Of a stretch of DNA of 64,000 nucleotides, positions 11,786-22,510 are shown one piece after another. Numbering within the stretch: the stretch's first letter is position 1; every line of letters starts with the position of its first letter. The DNA is from Paragonimus skrjabini miyazakii (Eukaryota; Platyhelminthes; Trematoda; Plagiorchiida; Troglotrematidae): positions 8,576 through 72,575 of the forward strand of contig JTDE01002052.1 in assembly GCA_014338405.1 (NCBI GenBank), given 5' to 3'. Position numbers and translations under genes: made by a program. The notes beneath the pieces were generated by a model that was given only the letters and a program-made list of their open reading frames with translations, did not search any database and was not told the origin of the DNA.

Positions 11786-11902
11786 GGCGGAGTGCCAGGA
11801 CTTAGCACAAGGCTGAGAACGCTTGTGAAGGGCGAAGTGCATAGGCGGGATGCCAGACATTGGCACAAGGTTGAGAACGCACCTGACGGGTGAAGTGGCA
11901 TA
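11786..11902 (+). repeat. Two-copy tandem repeat, unit about 58 bases
   Basis: Units 11786-11843 and 11844-11902 both start ggcgg and share the order gccag, gcacaagg, tgagaacgc, gaagtg, cata, with about ten differences. It lies in the 3' (LTR or leader) part of gypsy copy 2. Confidence 0.8.
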
Positions 11903-12009
11903 TGACCGTACCGACAATGAAGGTCACTTCGAGTAGAATGAAATAGGCTTTTCCAAAGGCAAATGAAAACGGTATTTTCGGAGAATTGGGTTCTTCTCCG
12001 ACATCTCCC

Positions 12010-12775
12010 TTACGCAGATTGGTAGTAGCTGGTCTTCTTCGGGTCAAACTGAATGAGAGTCGGTGGTCGGCGTTGTCGATGGTTCCAGCGTCTGGGAGGA
12101 CAACTTGTTTTTTTCAGTTGACAGGGGTAAGGTTGACGCTTCGGGAATTTCGAACGTGTCCTGGAGTAGGTAAAAGTGTATCGTCCCTTGGTCGTCACGG
12201 ATTTCTTCGTTGACCCCATGGCGTGGCCGGAGCTGATTGCCATGGCGGACCCAAGTGGCCCTCGCAACAGAAATCTCATAAAGCACCTTGCCCTGGCGTC
12301 TCGTTACCACATCTTCTGCCCACCGGTTGTGATCGGATCGATAATCGCGGGCGTAGACAGACGATTGAACTGATAACGAAGCGTGTTCGTCTGAAGAAAA
12401 TTGCTTCCGTTCTAATTACTTCGTCGGGATCATGGAGGTCAGCTTGGTTCGTGGTTCACGACCCATAAGGGCTTCTGCAGGAGATTGATTACCAGCCAGC
12501 AGTTTGTTAGGAGTCGTCCTGCAGACAAACAGAAATTGCTGTAAGATTTCTTCAGACCCTCCCTGTCCACGCGAATTGAGAAGGGCCCGTTTCAGTGTGT
12601 CGACGAAACGTTCTGCCTGCCCGTTGAACTAAGGATGATGTGGGGGTGACCGAACGTGTTCAGTGACGTTGTGCCTGCAGATTCGCCAAACTGACCGGGC
12701 ACGGATTGGGTACCATTGTCAGACACAATGGTTTCGGTGAGGCTAGGCTAGCTGCACGGTCGTCGAAGAGTATTG
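12010..12775 (-). pseudogene. Gypsy copy 2 integrase remnant
   Basis: Broken frames on the - strand show the second part of the integrase core (TIVSDNGTQS, then NGQ-ERFVDTLKRALLNSRG near 12620), a TTPNKLLAGNQSPAEAL segment near 12500, and the C-terminal binding domain WVRHGNQLRPRHG near 12235. At least one frameshift lies in the core. The stretch 12044-12310 is open and ends in a Ser/Thr/Pro-rich tail. Confidence 0.75.
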
Positions 12776-12879
12776 GAAATGACAGTCGTTGTTGCTGAAG
12801 TCAGCGGTACGATCTCAGGAATGAGGACGCCTTGTTCCTCAAGGCGTTTGAGCTCTGGGTTCACGAGTGCCAAAGCTGC

Positions 12880-14417
12880 TTACAGTACCGGTCTTTTCGG
12901 ACGAAAGACGGGTTGAACTCCTGGAGATGGATGCAGGATTGCTTGGTTCTGAGAGCAGCATCCTAGACCTTCCTGAAACATTGGCGCGAACCATTGGACG
13001 ATCTCAGTCGCATTGCAGGGGAACGCACGTGGTTGCATATTGCTCGAACTGGCAAGTCGAGCAGGCCAATCGAGCCCGAGTAAATTGAGATTCGAGCCAG
13101 AAACGTAGCAGGAGCTGGTAATAGTTGTGCCTCCGAATGAGAAGCAACACTGCAACTGGCCAGTCAATTGAAAAAGACCGCCACGGGCACTGGTGGCAGA
13201 TTGAGACGTCCGTCGAATTGGAGGCCGACCAAGTGTTCTCCAGAGACTCTCTGAAATGACTGTAATATCCGATGCAGTGTCCAACTGCAATCGAACTGGG
13301 TAGCAATTTAACATGACCGAAAAGAACTTCCGTCGACTGGGAACGTTCACTTGGAAAGTGGTCAGCAGGCTCAGGGATCTGCCAACCGGTTTGGACCTGG
13401 GCCTTGTTTCGTGGTTGTACCGCGACTTGATGGTAGAGGAACCACTGTCAATGTGTCGGGATTGACAGCAGTCGTCCCCAGTTGACCACACCGAAAGCAA
13501 CGGTGCCGTCTGATAGGACAGGCACGATGAAAGTGCCAGGCACCGCAATGTCTGCACGGGGACAGAGGTGACTTCTTGACGTATGAGCGCAGAGGACGCG
13601 AGCCAAGTCCAGCGGAAAGTGAACCAGGGCTGGAATGCCGTGAGAGATTCTGTGATCGCGTGCCATTGTCCAAATCGAGTGTCAATAAGTCGGACGGTAC
13701 TGCATGTACGGCACCAGTGCCGCGTTGGACCATTGCAGCGTCGCGTTTGAGGTTGATTAGGCGATGACATTCCGTGGCGAGCATCTGAAACGTCGTCGTA
13801 GGACCTTGCTCGACCTTGTTCAGTAAGCGAGTCCGGATGTCTACGTCTTTCGGAGAGTGGAGACCTCAGACGAACACCAGGCATTTGAATTGATTCTCGG
13901 TTAGCGACCCGAACTTAAAACGCTGGCACTCGCGGTTGACCACGGCGGCATAAGTGACGTAGTCGTCGTCGTCTTTGTCTGACTTGACCAGTTTAAGACA
14001 CTGGTACCTTGTGTTATACGAGGAAGATTGATCACCGAAGATGGACCGTAACCTCTCAACCGTTTTCTCGAAGGAGTTGTCGCGTGAGTTCTTTGGAAGG
14101 ATAAAGTTGACATACTTGTCGTGCTCAACGGTACCGAGTTTGCGTAGGAGGAGACGGACCTTCCACAGTTCGTCCGGTGTACTGAAATCGACATTGAACA
14201 GGTCCTCGTACCGTCTGAACCAGACATCAAATGTCAAGCCAGCCTGGGCATGGTAATGAAACTCGGCGATACCGCTTGCGACAGCGTCAACTGATTGCTT
14301 CCCACTGGCCAATGCCGATGGGGCCCAGCTTGATGTAGATAAACGATCAGTGAGCGCCTCGATAAGCTTGAGCTGCTGCGCGAGAAGACGATTTAAATCA
14401 ACGGATTTGTCAGTCAA
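12880..14417 (-). pseudogene. Gypsy copy 2 gag, CHCC finger and protease
   Basis: Gag starts at 14417 (MTDKSVDLNRLLAQQ) and shows FDVWFRRYEDLFNVDF and NQFKCLVFV. It shifts frame near 13870 and continues to a cysteine/histidine finger, CRHCGAWHFHRACPIRRHRC, followed by a second CFRCG. This is the CHCC-type gag finger typical of the trematode CsRn1 clade rather than a retroviral CCHC knuckle. The protease motif LDTASDITVIS near 13275 keeps its catalytic Asp, unlike copy 1. The frame then runs to the RT start (PVFRPKRPVL) and ends at 12880. Confidence 0.82.
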
Positions 14418-14453
14418 ATTTGAAAATCACCAGACCCGTTCGCCAATACCTAC

Positions 14454-16010
14454 ACTGCGGATAAACAGTACATTAGTGTGCATAACTGCACATTACTTAT
14501 GATTTTTAAGCATACAGGCAACAAATTAACTTAATTTCGCGAAGTTTCAGTGTCACAAGTCATATTTAAATTAAAGATCCTACTAACCCACAAATCACCC
14601 GATCCGGACGTTATATCCCCCATCATCATAAAAGCTGTGCCACGGAATTAGAAGAACCCCATACAACATTTTTCAATCGTTTCGTGTCAACTGGCCGTCA
14701 ACCGAAAGCCTGGAAGCCGTTCACAGTCACTTATCTTCAAAGGTGGATGCGGAAATGACGCAACAAATTGTCGACCAATAACTCTGTTTTCAGTGTTCTC
14801 TAAAATAATGGAGAGCTTACTAGATGACTCTCCGGGTCAATGAAGTCGAGGTCGACGTCATCAAGGCGTAATATGACTCCCATAGGGAGTACTCATGCGT
14901 CGGGAATCTGTTGATTGCTCGTGACCTTTGGACGAAGTCTGCTGGCACAGGGCTGGCCATAAACGTGGTTTATCCTGACTTTTCAAAAGCCTTCGACAAG
15001 GTCGATTATTCCATGTTGTTACGGAAACTCAACACTCATGGCTTTGAGCACTTACTCACGTGGTTTGAGGATTATCTGATTGAACGCAGGTTCAACATCA
15101 AGATAGATGGACAGTTTTCAGGGTGATTTCCTGCTAACAGCGGCGTTTCACAAGGATCAATTTTACGACCCTTACTATTAATCGTTTTCGGTCTTGAACT
15201 ACCCGTTATAGTCAAATCACCGATGTTGTTCTACAAAGCAACAAGCTCTACCGAGTTCTAGAGTGCCCGGAAAATGTGATAACCTTACAGAGCGATTTGA
15301 ACTGTGTAAACCAGTCCATAGAAAGTAACTTGCCATCCAGTGCCAACAAGTCATGCACGTTCGCCACCAGAATTATGCTGACCATTGCCTTGGCGGCACA
15401 AAGCTGCTTGTGTCAATATGCGAACGAGACCTGGGGGCCATAGTATCAAACAGTTTGAGTTTGTGTACAAATTGTGCAAATAACCCCGAGCCTCTTAGGA
15501 GGAATTTGTGGAACCTTCCATCCTGAAGTGTTTTTCACCATGTTTCTCTCCATATCCCGCACACAACTGAAAAAGAACATACAGATTTTTCTTCCTTATA
15601 ATAAAATGAGTTCGTATTTATTGAAAGTGTTCTGAGACCGGCTATTAGAGGAATCATGGGGCTCAGGAAATTCTCTTGTCCAGAACGACTGGCGGAATCA
15701 AGTCAACTCTCAGTAAATTACAGATATCTCAGGGGGGTGACCTAATTCTTATTTACAACAATACTCCACACCCCGGGTTACTTACTGGCATATCTCACAC
15801 TAAACAAGGATGAACGTTTGAGGGGTCTCGCGGGGATTGAGTAATAGAATAAGCAGGTTACTTCGCAGATTCTACTACTTTACAGTTAGGATCTGTTCAC
15901 ATTGGAATACATTACCTAACTCCGTGGTCGCGGTTACATCGGTTAGGAGTTTTAAAATATCCCTCGATGGGTGCATACTTGAAGAACAGTCTGTTCTAGA
16001 GGTTTCTTAG
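14454..16010 (+). mobile_element. CR1-like element A, reverse transcriptase segment (3' part)
   Basis: This is the RT domain of the same LINE. In order: SPDPDVISPIIIKAV near 14600; a PKAW / IFKGG-type segment near 14710-14745; NCRPITLFSVFSKIMES near 14770-14815; the palm box PDFSKAFDKVDYSML at 14971-15015; GVSQGSILRPLL near 15145-15180; then a decayed C-terminal part including SICERDLGAIVS near 15415, RGGDLILIYNNTPHPG near 15730 and an EYIT-type segment near 15910. The open run is 14911-15126, after which stops and frameshifts accumulate. It encodes target-primed reverse transcription machinery when intact. The homologous copy B is at 60990-63900. Confidence 0.8.
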
Positions 16011-16828
16011 CTGTTATATTATCTCAGCTCAACGGGTCACTAAATCCGAATGTCTGATGGAATGTTGTTTCAGTGTTTTTTGCTGAAATGATTGCAGCCA
16101 GCAGCTTCATTAAATTTTCCTTTTTTTATTTTCCTTCGCTTTGCGTCTATAAACCGTCCAACAATTTTTCGTCGATCAACGCAGAGACAGGAACGCATAA
16201 ACAAAGATCAATCTTTTCTATCCCCGCAACAACATGTGAACCTGTGTATCACCGGATTGCTCTTTGTTTACATGCCGTTGATTAACGCAGCGATCTATTC
16301 GTGTTTTTCCTGCTTCGACGCATCCGTGCGCTTCGACGGTTTATGCATCGCTTTAGCCTGTTGAACTAATTCGTTCATACACTGTCGTGGTTTGGGTCGG
16401 TGTTCACAATTACGGTTAGGGGGTATTCTAGAAGGAAACTTTTATCGAAAGAAGAAAAGGAACAATAAACGTGATTTGATATGAATAGTGTTGTAGATGT
16501 CATCAGGCGATTGACTACAGCACGCTGCCTTGTCAGATAGCATTTATAGCCAGCGGTCGGGCACGCGACATCTAAATCTTTACTCCACAAAACACTAAAG
16601 GCCACAATGCTTTGCCTGACGATTTCATAGTTTTACCCAACCACCGGTGGTCGCTGAGAATATCTTTAGCCGTTGACGCTCAACCGGCCTGCAGATTATG
16701 CGACCCACTTGATGGTTTATCTGAAAGTTTTGAAAATATGCACTGGCGACCAGCTGCGTTGCTGACGCTATCATCCTATTTGTTATGGGCTGATTAGTAG
16801 AAGTAACGGTATTTAAAGACTTCAGCTC
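16011..16828. other. Stretch without a recognised gene
   Basis: Open frames at 16073-16285, 16092-16364 and 16375-16605 overlap each other and have no recognisable motif. I see no element boundaries here. Confidence 0.4.
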
Positions 16829-17560
16829 TTAAACTATTCTCGGCGAACACTGCATCTCTGAATGTCGGAGGAAAACGGATTTTCCACAGGAATAATACGC
16901 CTTTCTTCTCAGCGGTAACCGGATGTTTTTTCGACATTGCAGGTAAGGCAGACTGACAAAGACAGCATGCGCCTGGGACATCTCCACTGATATCTCATTA
17001 GCAGTAATGCAGACCGACAGGGTGGTACCACCCAAGTAATTTAAATGGTCTCCAATCTCAATGGACTGGTAACAGATAACGCGGGGGAGTGTGTAAGTCT
17101 TGAGATTACATTTTGAAGGTGCGAAGCGCATTCCGTACGGATCTCACCGGTTGTTAATCTTTTCTAATACTGTTTGTCTTCTACAGTGAGGAAGATGGAA
17201 CATTGCCGTCACTATATTCTGTCAATCAGACTCACGTCAAGTAGTGACTTTTCATCAAAGTCATTTGAACAATCAAGCGCGCCTTCTAAGATATCGCTGT
17301 TGTCAAAGTGGAACATGAAAGGGAGATCGGACAACCTTCCTGAACATCGTTTGCAGCAATAAATTACCGAGATAGTTATCCCTAAACTTTCACTCTGATT
17401 GCATAGTAAACGTACAGTGATTTCTATGCCATTATATATTTCTCCGAAACTCCTGTACAAGGTATCCAGCTCCAAAGAGCATCACGAGCAATTCAGCCGA
17501 AGCAGCCTTCTGGTCTAAAAACACAATAACGATCGTTTGCCTGTAAGGGTATCAATTCTC
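16829..17560 (-). pseudogene. RTE/SR2-like reverse transcriptase fragment (copy a)
   Basis: Decayed RT on the - strand of the RTE type common in flatworms. From 17560 downward: FLDQKAA near 17535, EKYIM-KSLYVY near 17440, a degenerate GVRQGCPIS box near 17365, LPFMFHFDNSDILEGALD at 17340-17280, VSLIDRI near 17220, then MRFAPSKCNLKT at 17131 and IEIGDHLNYLGGTTLS near 17065. The catalytic YADD box is not recognisable. It is the same family as 39495-41124 and 21430-22510 but a different copy. Confidence 0.7.
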
Positions 17561-18539
17561 CATGACGCCTCGTAAGGTAAAATGTGGTCACTAGTTTCGA
17601 TAGGATAAGAATGGTTCAGAAATCTATCGGTTTTCACAAAACGAAAATAACTGCTGATAGGTTCTAAACCTTCTGAGGAGGTGTCATTTCTGATGTCAAG
17701 CTCCTACCGTTGTAAAAACTGCTCCACATTTGCTTCAGAGGTCATCCGAGTCGCACTAGAAATTCATACCCCGTAGTCAAGGCCAAACTGATGACGACCA
17801 TTCAACTGTTAGGTGACACTTCTATAGTAAATAGATACATAAGTATCAACAGATGATTGCATAGAGTTATTTGGTCAGCATGAAAAGTTCAAATTGGCAC
17901 GTTCCAAGAAGGTTCTTGACCGTCATTGATCGAGCATAGGTAAAGTTGTCCGAATTCGAGATAAGCACCATAGAGGCATACATCTGCACATAAATGTAAG
18001 ACGAGGAGTAGTCAACGATTAACGAGAACATTCAAATGAATGTTACACTCTCGTGGGTTTCGAATTTGTCCGCTAGTAAGAGAACAACATAAGATCTTGT
18101 TAACCATGTCAGCCATGATTTTGTTCACAGTAGAAAGCACTAGGCCACCTTCAAGTTTTCTGCGCTGCCGAACGTCCCTCTGAAGTTGTCCTAACGTGAC
18201 CATTTTCACTTCTGTGACCCTATCAGACCAGTTACTTCTTGGAGCATCAAGTTCTACGGGTAGTGCGACAACCCTCCCCTCTAAGTTGAGTTTGTCGAAT
18301 TGTTATCGTTGCCGAGCGGGTAGATAACGCCTCAGTCGCTTACTCCGAAACACATCGATCCGATGTTGAACCAATTACCACCGTCGTTCGAACCGATTAT
18401 CGTTGACCGTTACGAACACCACTAATGAAGAATTCCCCGAAGGTCTCAGCAGTTTACTCAGTGTCAGAACCCACTAATTATATCAGGACAATTAATTTAT
18501 TTAATCAAAAGACGGCCGTTGAAATGTCCTTTCCGTTTC

Positions 18540-18930
18540 GAGAGGTATGGTTCGCAGAATCTCATTTGATCCCGTTTGTTCTCCTGTGATTTCCAACGTG
18601 TTCATATCCTTCTCAGCCATGAATCGCAAGAGTATTGGATATTTTCTCTTCATTCCATGTCCACATCAGTTTAAAAAAATGTTTGTCGGCTCCTTTAAAA
18701 TTCATGCTGTTGCTACTGCGTATTCACCATGGGCAGCCTTGTTTGGTAATAAATTCTCTGAAGAGGTATACGAACAAGTCAGTAATTGAATGTGCCACCT
18801 CAGTGTGTATAGTGAAAAGGTGGCCGTTCTGTTTTCTTGTTTGATACAAAAAGGCCCAAAATAGTCAAGGCCGGTGATATGAAATGGGTATACATCTATC
18901 ACAGTTCAACCACTGGGAAGTGGAACTATG
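18540..18930 (-). pseudogene. BEL/Pao integrase remnant
   Basis: On the - strand, PFHITGLDYFGPF (about 18885-18845) is the BEL/Pao integrase core entry. It is followed, across frame changes, by HTEVAHSI-type and FREFITKQGCP segments near 18770, and NFKGADKHFFKLMW with EEKISNTLAIHG at 18695-18610. The order and motifs fit the integrase catalytic core of a BEL/Pao LTR element. No LTR, protease or RT could be recognised nearby. The open frames at 18012-18209 and 19236-19490 may belong to it but show no firm motif. Confidence 0.65.
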
Positions 18931-21429
18931 ACATTTTGGTACGGTTGAGAGGACCGTTTGCTGCATTGATACCGGTCATATCTTGTTTGCCGTTGTCATA
19001 TCCGACAGCATATAACTTAACTCAGTATAATCGTCGGTATCGTGATGGTAACGAGTCTGTAATAAAGTCACGAAGTGTTCCACGACCAGAATTATATTGT
19101 GGGGTTGTAGGGTAGAGGAGTTTCTTGTAGTCGTCCACTCATATGTCGGATACCGTTCAGGAAAAACAAATTATCTTATCTAAGCTGGCTGCGATCATTA
19201 CGCAGGGCTTTTTCTAATCAATTCAGATTGAGCCTTTGGCGTTTTTTCACTGCTTCGGTGTGTGTGTGAAGTTTCTTCAACTCTGGAGGAAATGCCCGTT
19301 GTCACACGATCTTGCATCTTTCGTGAATCACCCCGTCAAATTCTTACATAATCAATCTTCCCGTGCGGACCGCTTTTTAGAAACGAACTACGTGTATCAG
19401 GGCAGTCATGCAACCGCCAATAGTAGCTTACTCCATAATGAGGTATACTCGAACTTAGACTTAAGTAAACGTTGGTGGCCCAGATTTTGAATAGTGTCAG
19501 TTTTGCAATTTTTCGCTCTGTCTAGTTTTGTTTCAAGAGGGTTTTACCATTCACTTTCATTACCGCGAGACACTTTAGGGCCATATGACCATTGGCCCAA
19601 CTTTCGAGATGTCTCGTGATACAGGATCGGCTGGGTTACGTTTTGTATCCACATAATGCTATTGTTCTGGTTGGGAAGTCTCGTGAATTGTGGCCAGCTG
19701 TTAAACGAAGCGTCAGGGAGCATAGTTTGATTTTTTAATCGCTAGACATCACAAGACTGTACCTCTCTCTAAGAAACGTCGCTAGATGTGTGCAGTTGGA
19801 AATCACTGCACCGCTCTGTGTTGTTAGGTTTGCTGTGACCGCAAGAGACGTTTGGCTTGCGAAGTTGTTTACTGCATGAAATTCCGTACAGGTTATGTTA
19901 AAACATAGAAACACGTACACTCATTTGCGTGATTTATGTGTATTCACTTTGGGCAGCAGTACGTTGTCGCTTGTCTAGGTTGCACGTCCACCATAGTGCG
20001 TATACACTATTCCAATAGTCGCTTCTGATCCATCGTCTTTCTGGCGTTGATATTTGTCTTTTAGTTTCCGAATGTACGCACTATACTACTCGAGCGAAGC
20101 TACATGTTATACAACAGGTTCAGTTCATCTTTGATCAGGATCTCGTAGTGTCGTTAGCCATTTTCCCCATAAAGCAAACTTTTTACTCTCAATGAGGTAT
20201 TCCCGGAACACATGTGGCTTACGTAGTCACTGGAATATATTTCGGACACTGAATAAAACGAGTGCAATATGCTCGAGTGGACCGTAAACTGATCAAACAC
20301 GGGTAACTCTATTTTTTGTAGTGAAAGGTTTGTCTGTTGACCGAACATCGAATTTACAAACGTCATCCGTAAAGCCACACTTTAATTCCAGCGCCCACTG
20401 CACGTTGAGTTCACCGAAATTAATCGGTTATGTAGATACCGCGTGCCCGGATTGCGATGGGATTGGAAAAGGCTTCTTCTCGTTAATTATTTCCTTCAAG
20501 AGGTTGAAAACGCTTTTGATCTTTAGCTGGTTTACGGACTCACGGGCGTTATCAGTAGTTATCATGCAAAGTAGATAGTTGCCTACACGGAAGCTTTTCT
20601 TGGCAGTTCGCAAAATTTCTGCATCGCGGCATTGTCTGTATTGGTTACTCTCGAAATAAACGTAGCGCAACTGGAAGACTAGGTTGCACAAGAAAGAGAA
20701 ACACATACAATATTCAACCGGAGAGTCTTGCATCTCAACTTTCTGCCTCTAAGCAACCGTGTGCTTCATGCTTTTTTGGTACGGCTATAATCCCATACCA
20801 GGTCAAGGTGAGGTTGGTAACGGCCTCTCAGTTACTGGGTATTCTGGAATAAATAGATACATCAATATTATTAAATGTGCTCAACTAGGTTTATAAAAAC
20901 AGCGTGACATGTCACTTATATGTGAACTGGTACGTTTTCAGAGCGTTGTCCGTCCTCAGTGAACGAGCATAGAGATAGTTTTTAAAATTTATGATAAACC
21001 CCAAAATGATCTTCATCCCGATTTAAGTGTTTCCTCTTCAGCATAGGATGACGGCATATGTTACAGTGTATAGACGTTTTATTTACTCTCCTTAGTCGCG
21101 AATGCTAAGCGTGCAGATTGTGTACGACAGGTTCGGGTTCTGATTGCTTAACAATGTTTTAAAACAGTTATGTGGATTATTTTGATGACCTGTTGTCATA
21201 GTATATGTGACAGTCAATGACGTCCCATGTCGGACAACGGATCAATCAGTTCCCGATTGTTGCCATTTCGGATCGTGTTTTGCTATAAATATGTAGTCAG
21301 TCATGTTACTGATAGAAAAGGAGTAGGCGGCGTTTGGAGAGAAAATTCAAACGAATGTCAAGATGACATTTCAACAGAAAAGGAATGGGATCTGGACCCG
21401 CTATCTTGTTATCCTTCATCAACTTGAAC

Positions 21430-22510
21430 CCTGCTGTTACTTATACCTCCAGTGGGGGGCCGTTGTTGACCCCCCTGTTCCCCGTTGTCTATCTGGTCTG
21501 GTTTCGGTAAGCCGAACTGCTCCTCAAAATGTTCAAACCACGTATCAAATCGGCGTGACTGGTTGATGATAAGTGGATCATCTTTTCTATATTTGGTCTC
21601 GTTAGTAGTGGCTCGACAAGCAACACAACTTTGGCTTAGGGAAAATAGTATTCTGCTGCTTCCTTGTATAAGAAATCGTTCTATCTCCTTCGATTGTTCA
21701 ACGAAGTGATGATCACGGTCTTTGCACCAGATTTTAGCCAGCTTGTGATTTAATCAGCTTTTTCGAATTCAGAACTAGAAGGAATCAAGCAACCTCTGGT
21801 TCATCGACGTGACGAACATTCAGCTCAGTGGGAACTACTCCATTCCTTTAAGGCAATTCTTCTCGTCAGGCCTTCATAACCGATAAGATTTGTTATATAT
21901 GTTTGTCATGATTTTTCGCCTCATTTACTCGGAACGGTTCGCTCGTCAGTGCATTTTATAGCTCGAATGCTACTTGGCAGTCTTATGATCACAGGACAAC
22001 GAGATGAGTACAAACAANNNNNNNNNNNNNNNNNNNNNNNNNNNNNNNNNNNNNNNNNNNNNNNNNNNNNNNNNNNNNNNNNNNNNNNNNNNNNNNNNNN
22101 NNNNNNNNNNNNNNNNNCGAAGTCTAGAGGCCCACTCGTAAATTTCTAGTGACCTTCAGTTAAATGACGGCCCCTCTAACTGGTTGCTACTTGATTGTTT
22201 TTTTGTTGATGATTGAGGTGCACATAGTAGTGTTCATGTGATACCCAGCTCTTTACCATGTTGAAATACGGTACTGGGGATCTGGAGGCCACCATTTGAC
22301 TATGGTTTTTATATTTTCCTCACCATTTTCAATAAGTTGTGTTCAAATATCACATTTTGCTCCTAGCCGCTTCGCCTCTGACGAAAGACGGCCACATGGG
22401 ACATTAAAGTTGTCCGATGGTACGATGTAGTCTGAGTGTTTTGTCTGCTTCATAAGGTCAAACAGAGTATCATGGGGTGCATTATTAGCGGTATTTAAAT
22501 ACCCACTCGT
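21430..22510 (-). mobile_element. RTE/SR2-like element fragment (copy b), interrupted by gap
   Basis: The 21430-21770 part matches 39960-40280 at the nucleotide level in the same orientation (ctgctcctcaaaatgttcaa against ctgttcttcaaaatgttcag). This corresponds to the linker between endonuclease and RT. The 22380-22500 part matches 40840-40930 (gatgtagtctgagtgtttt against gatgatgtctgagtgttta), the endonuclease HSDI motif. The 100-N gap lies between them, so they are probably one element. Confidence 0.6.
22018..22117. other. Assembly gap (100 N)
   Basis: Exactly 100 Ns, which usually marks a scaffold join of unknown real length. Confidence 1.

Larger units (their letters stand above)
11427..14453 (-). 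mobile_element. CsRn1-like Ty3/gypsy element, copy 2 (internally deleted)
   Basis: A second, divergent gypsy element in antisense. Gag and protease are at 14417-12880, then the first residues of the RT (ELKRLEEQGVLIPEI near 12835), then an abrupt jump to the integrase core (VSDNGTQS near 12730) and the integrase C-terminus (WVRHGNQLRPRHG near 12230). Most of RT, RNase H and the integrase N-terminus, roughly 2 kb, are missing. The proposed ends are TG (11427) and CA (14453), flanked by the same six bases ctgcgg at 11421-11426 and 14454-14459. The CR1 alignment resumes on either side. Only about 22 bases precede a TGGTGA motif that may be a tRNA-Trp-type primer site, so the 5' LTR is mostly lost. 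The 3' LTR boundary (possibly near 12003) is uncertain. Confidence 0.75.

Noticed and set aside
18300..18370. tRNA-like D-arm (gccgagcgggtagataacgc)
   Set aside because: No B-box at the correct distance and no cloverleaf can be drawn.
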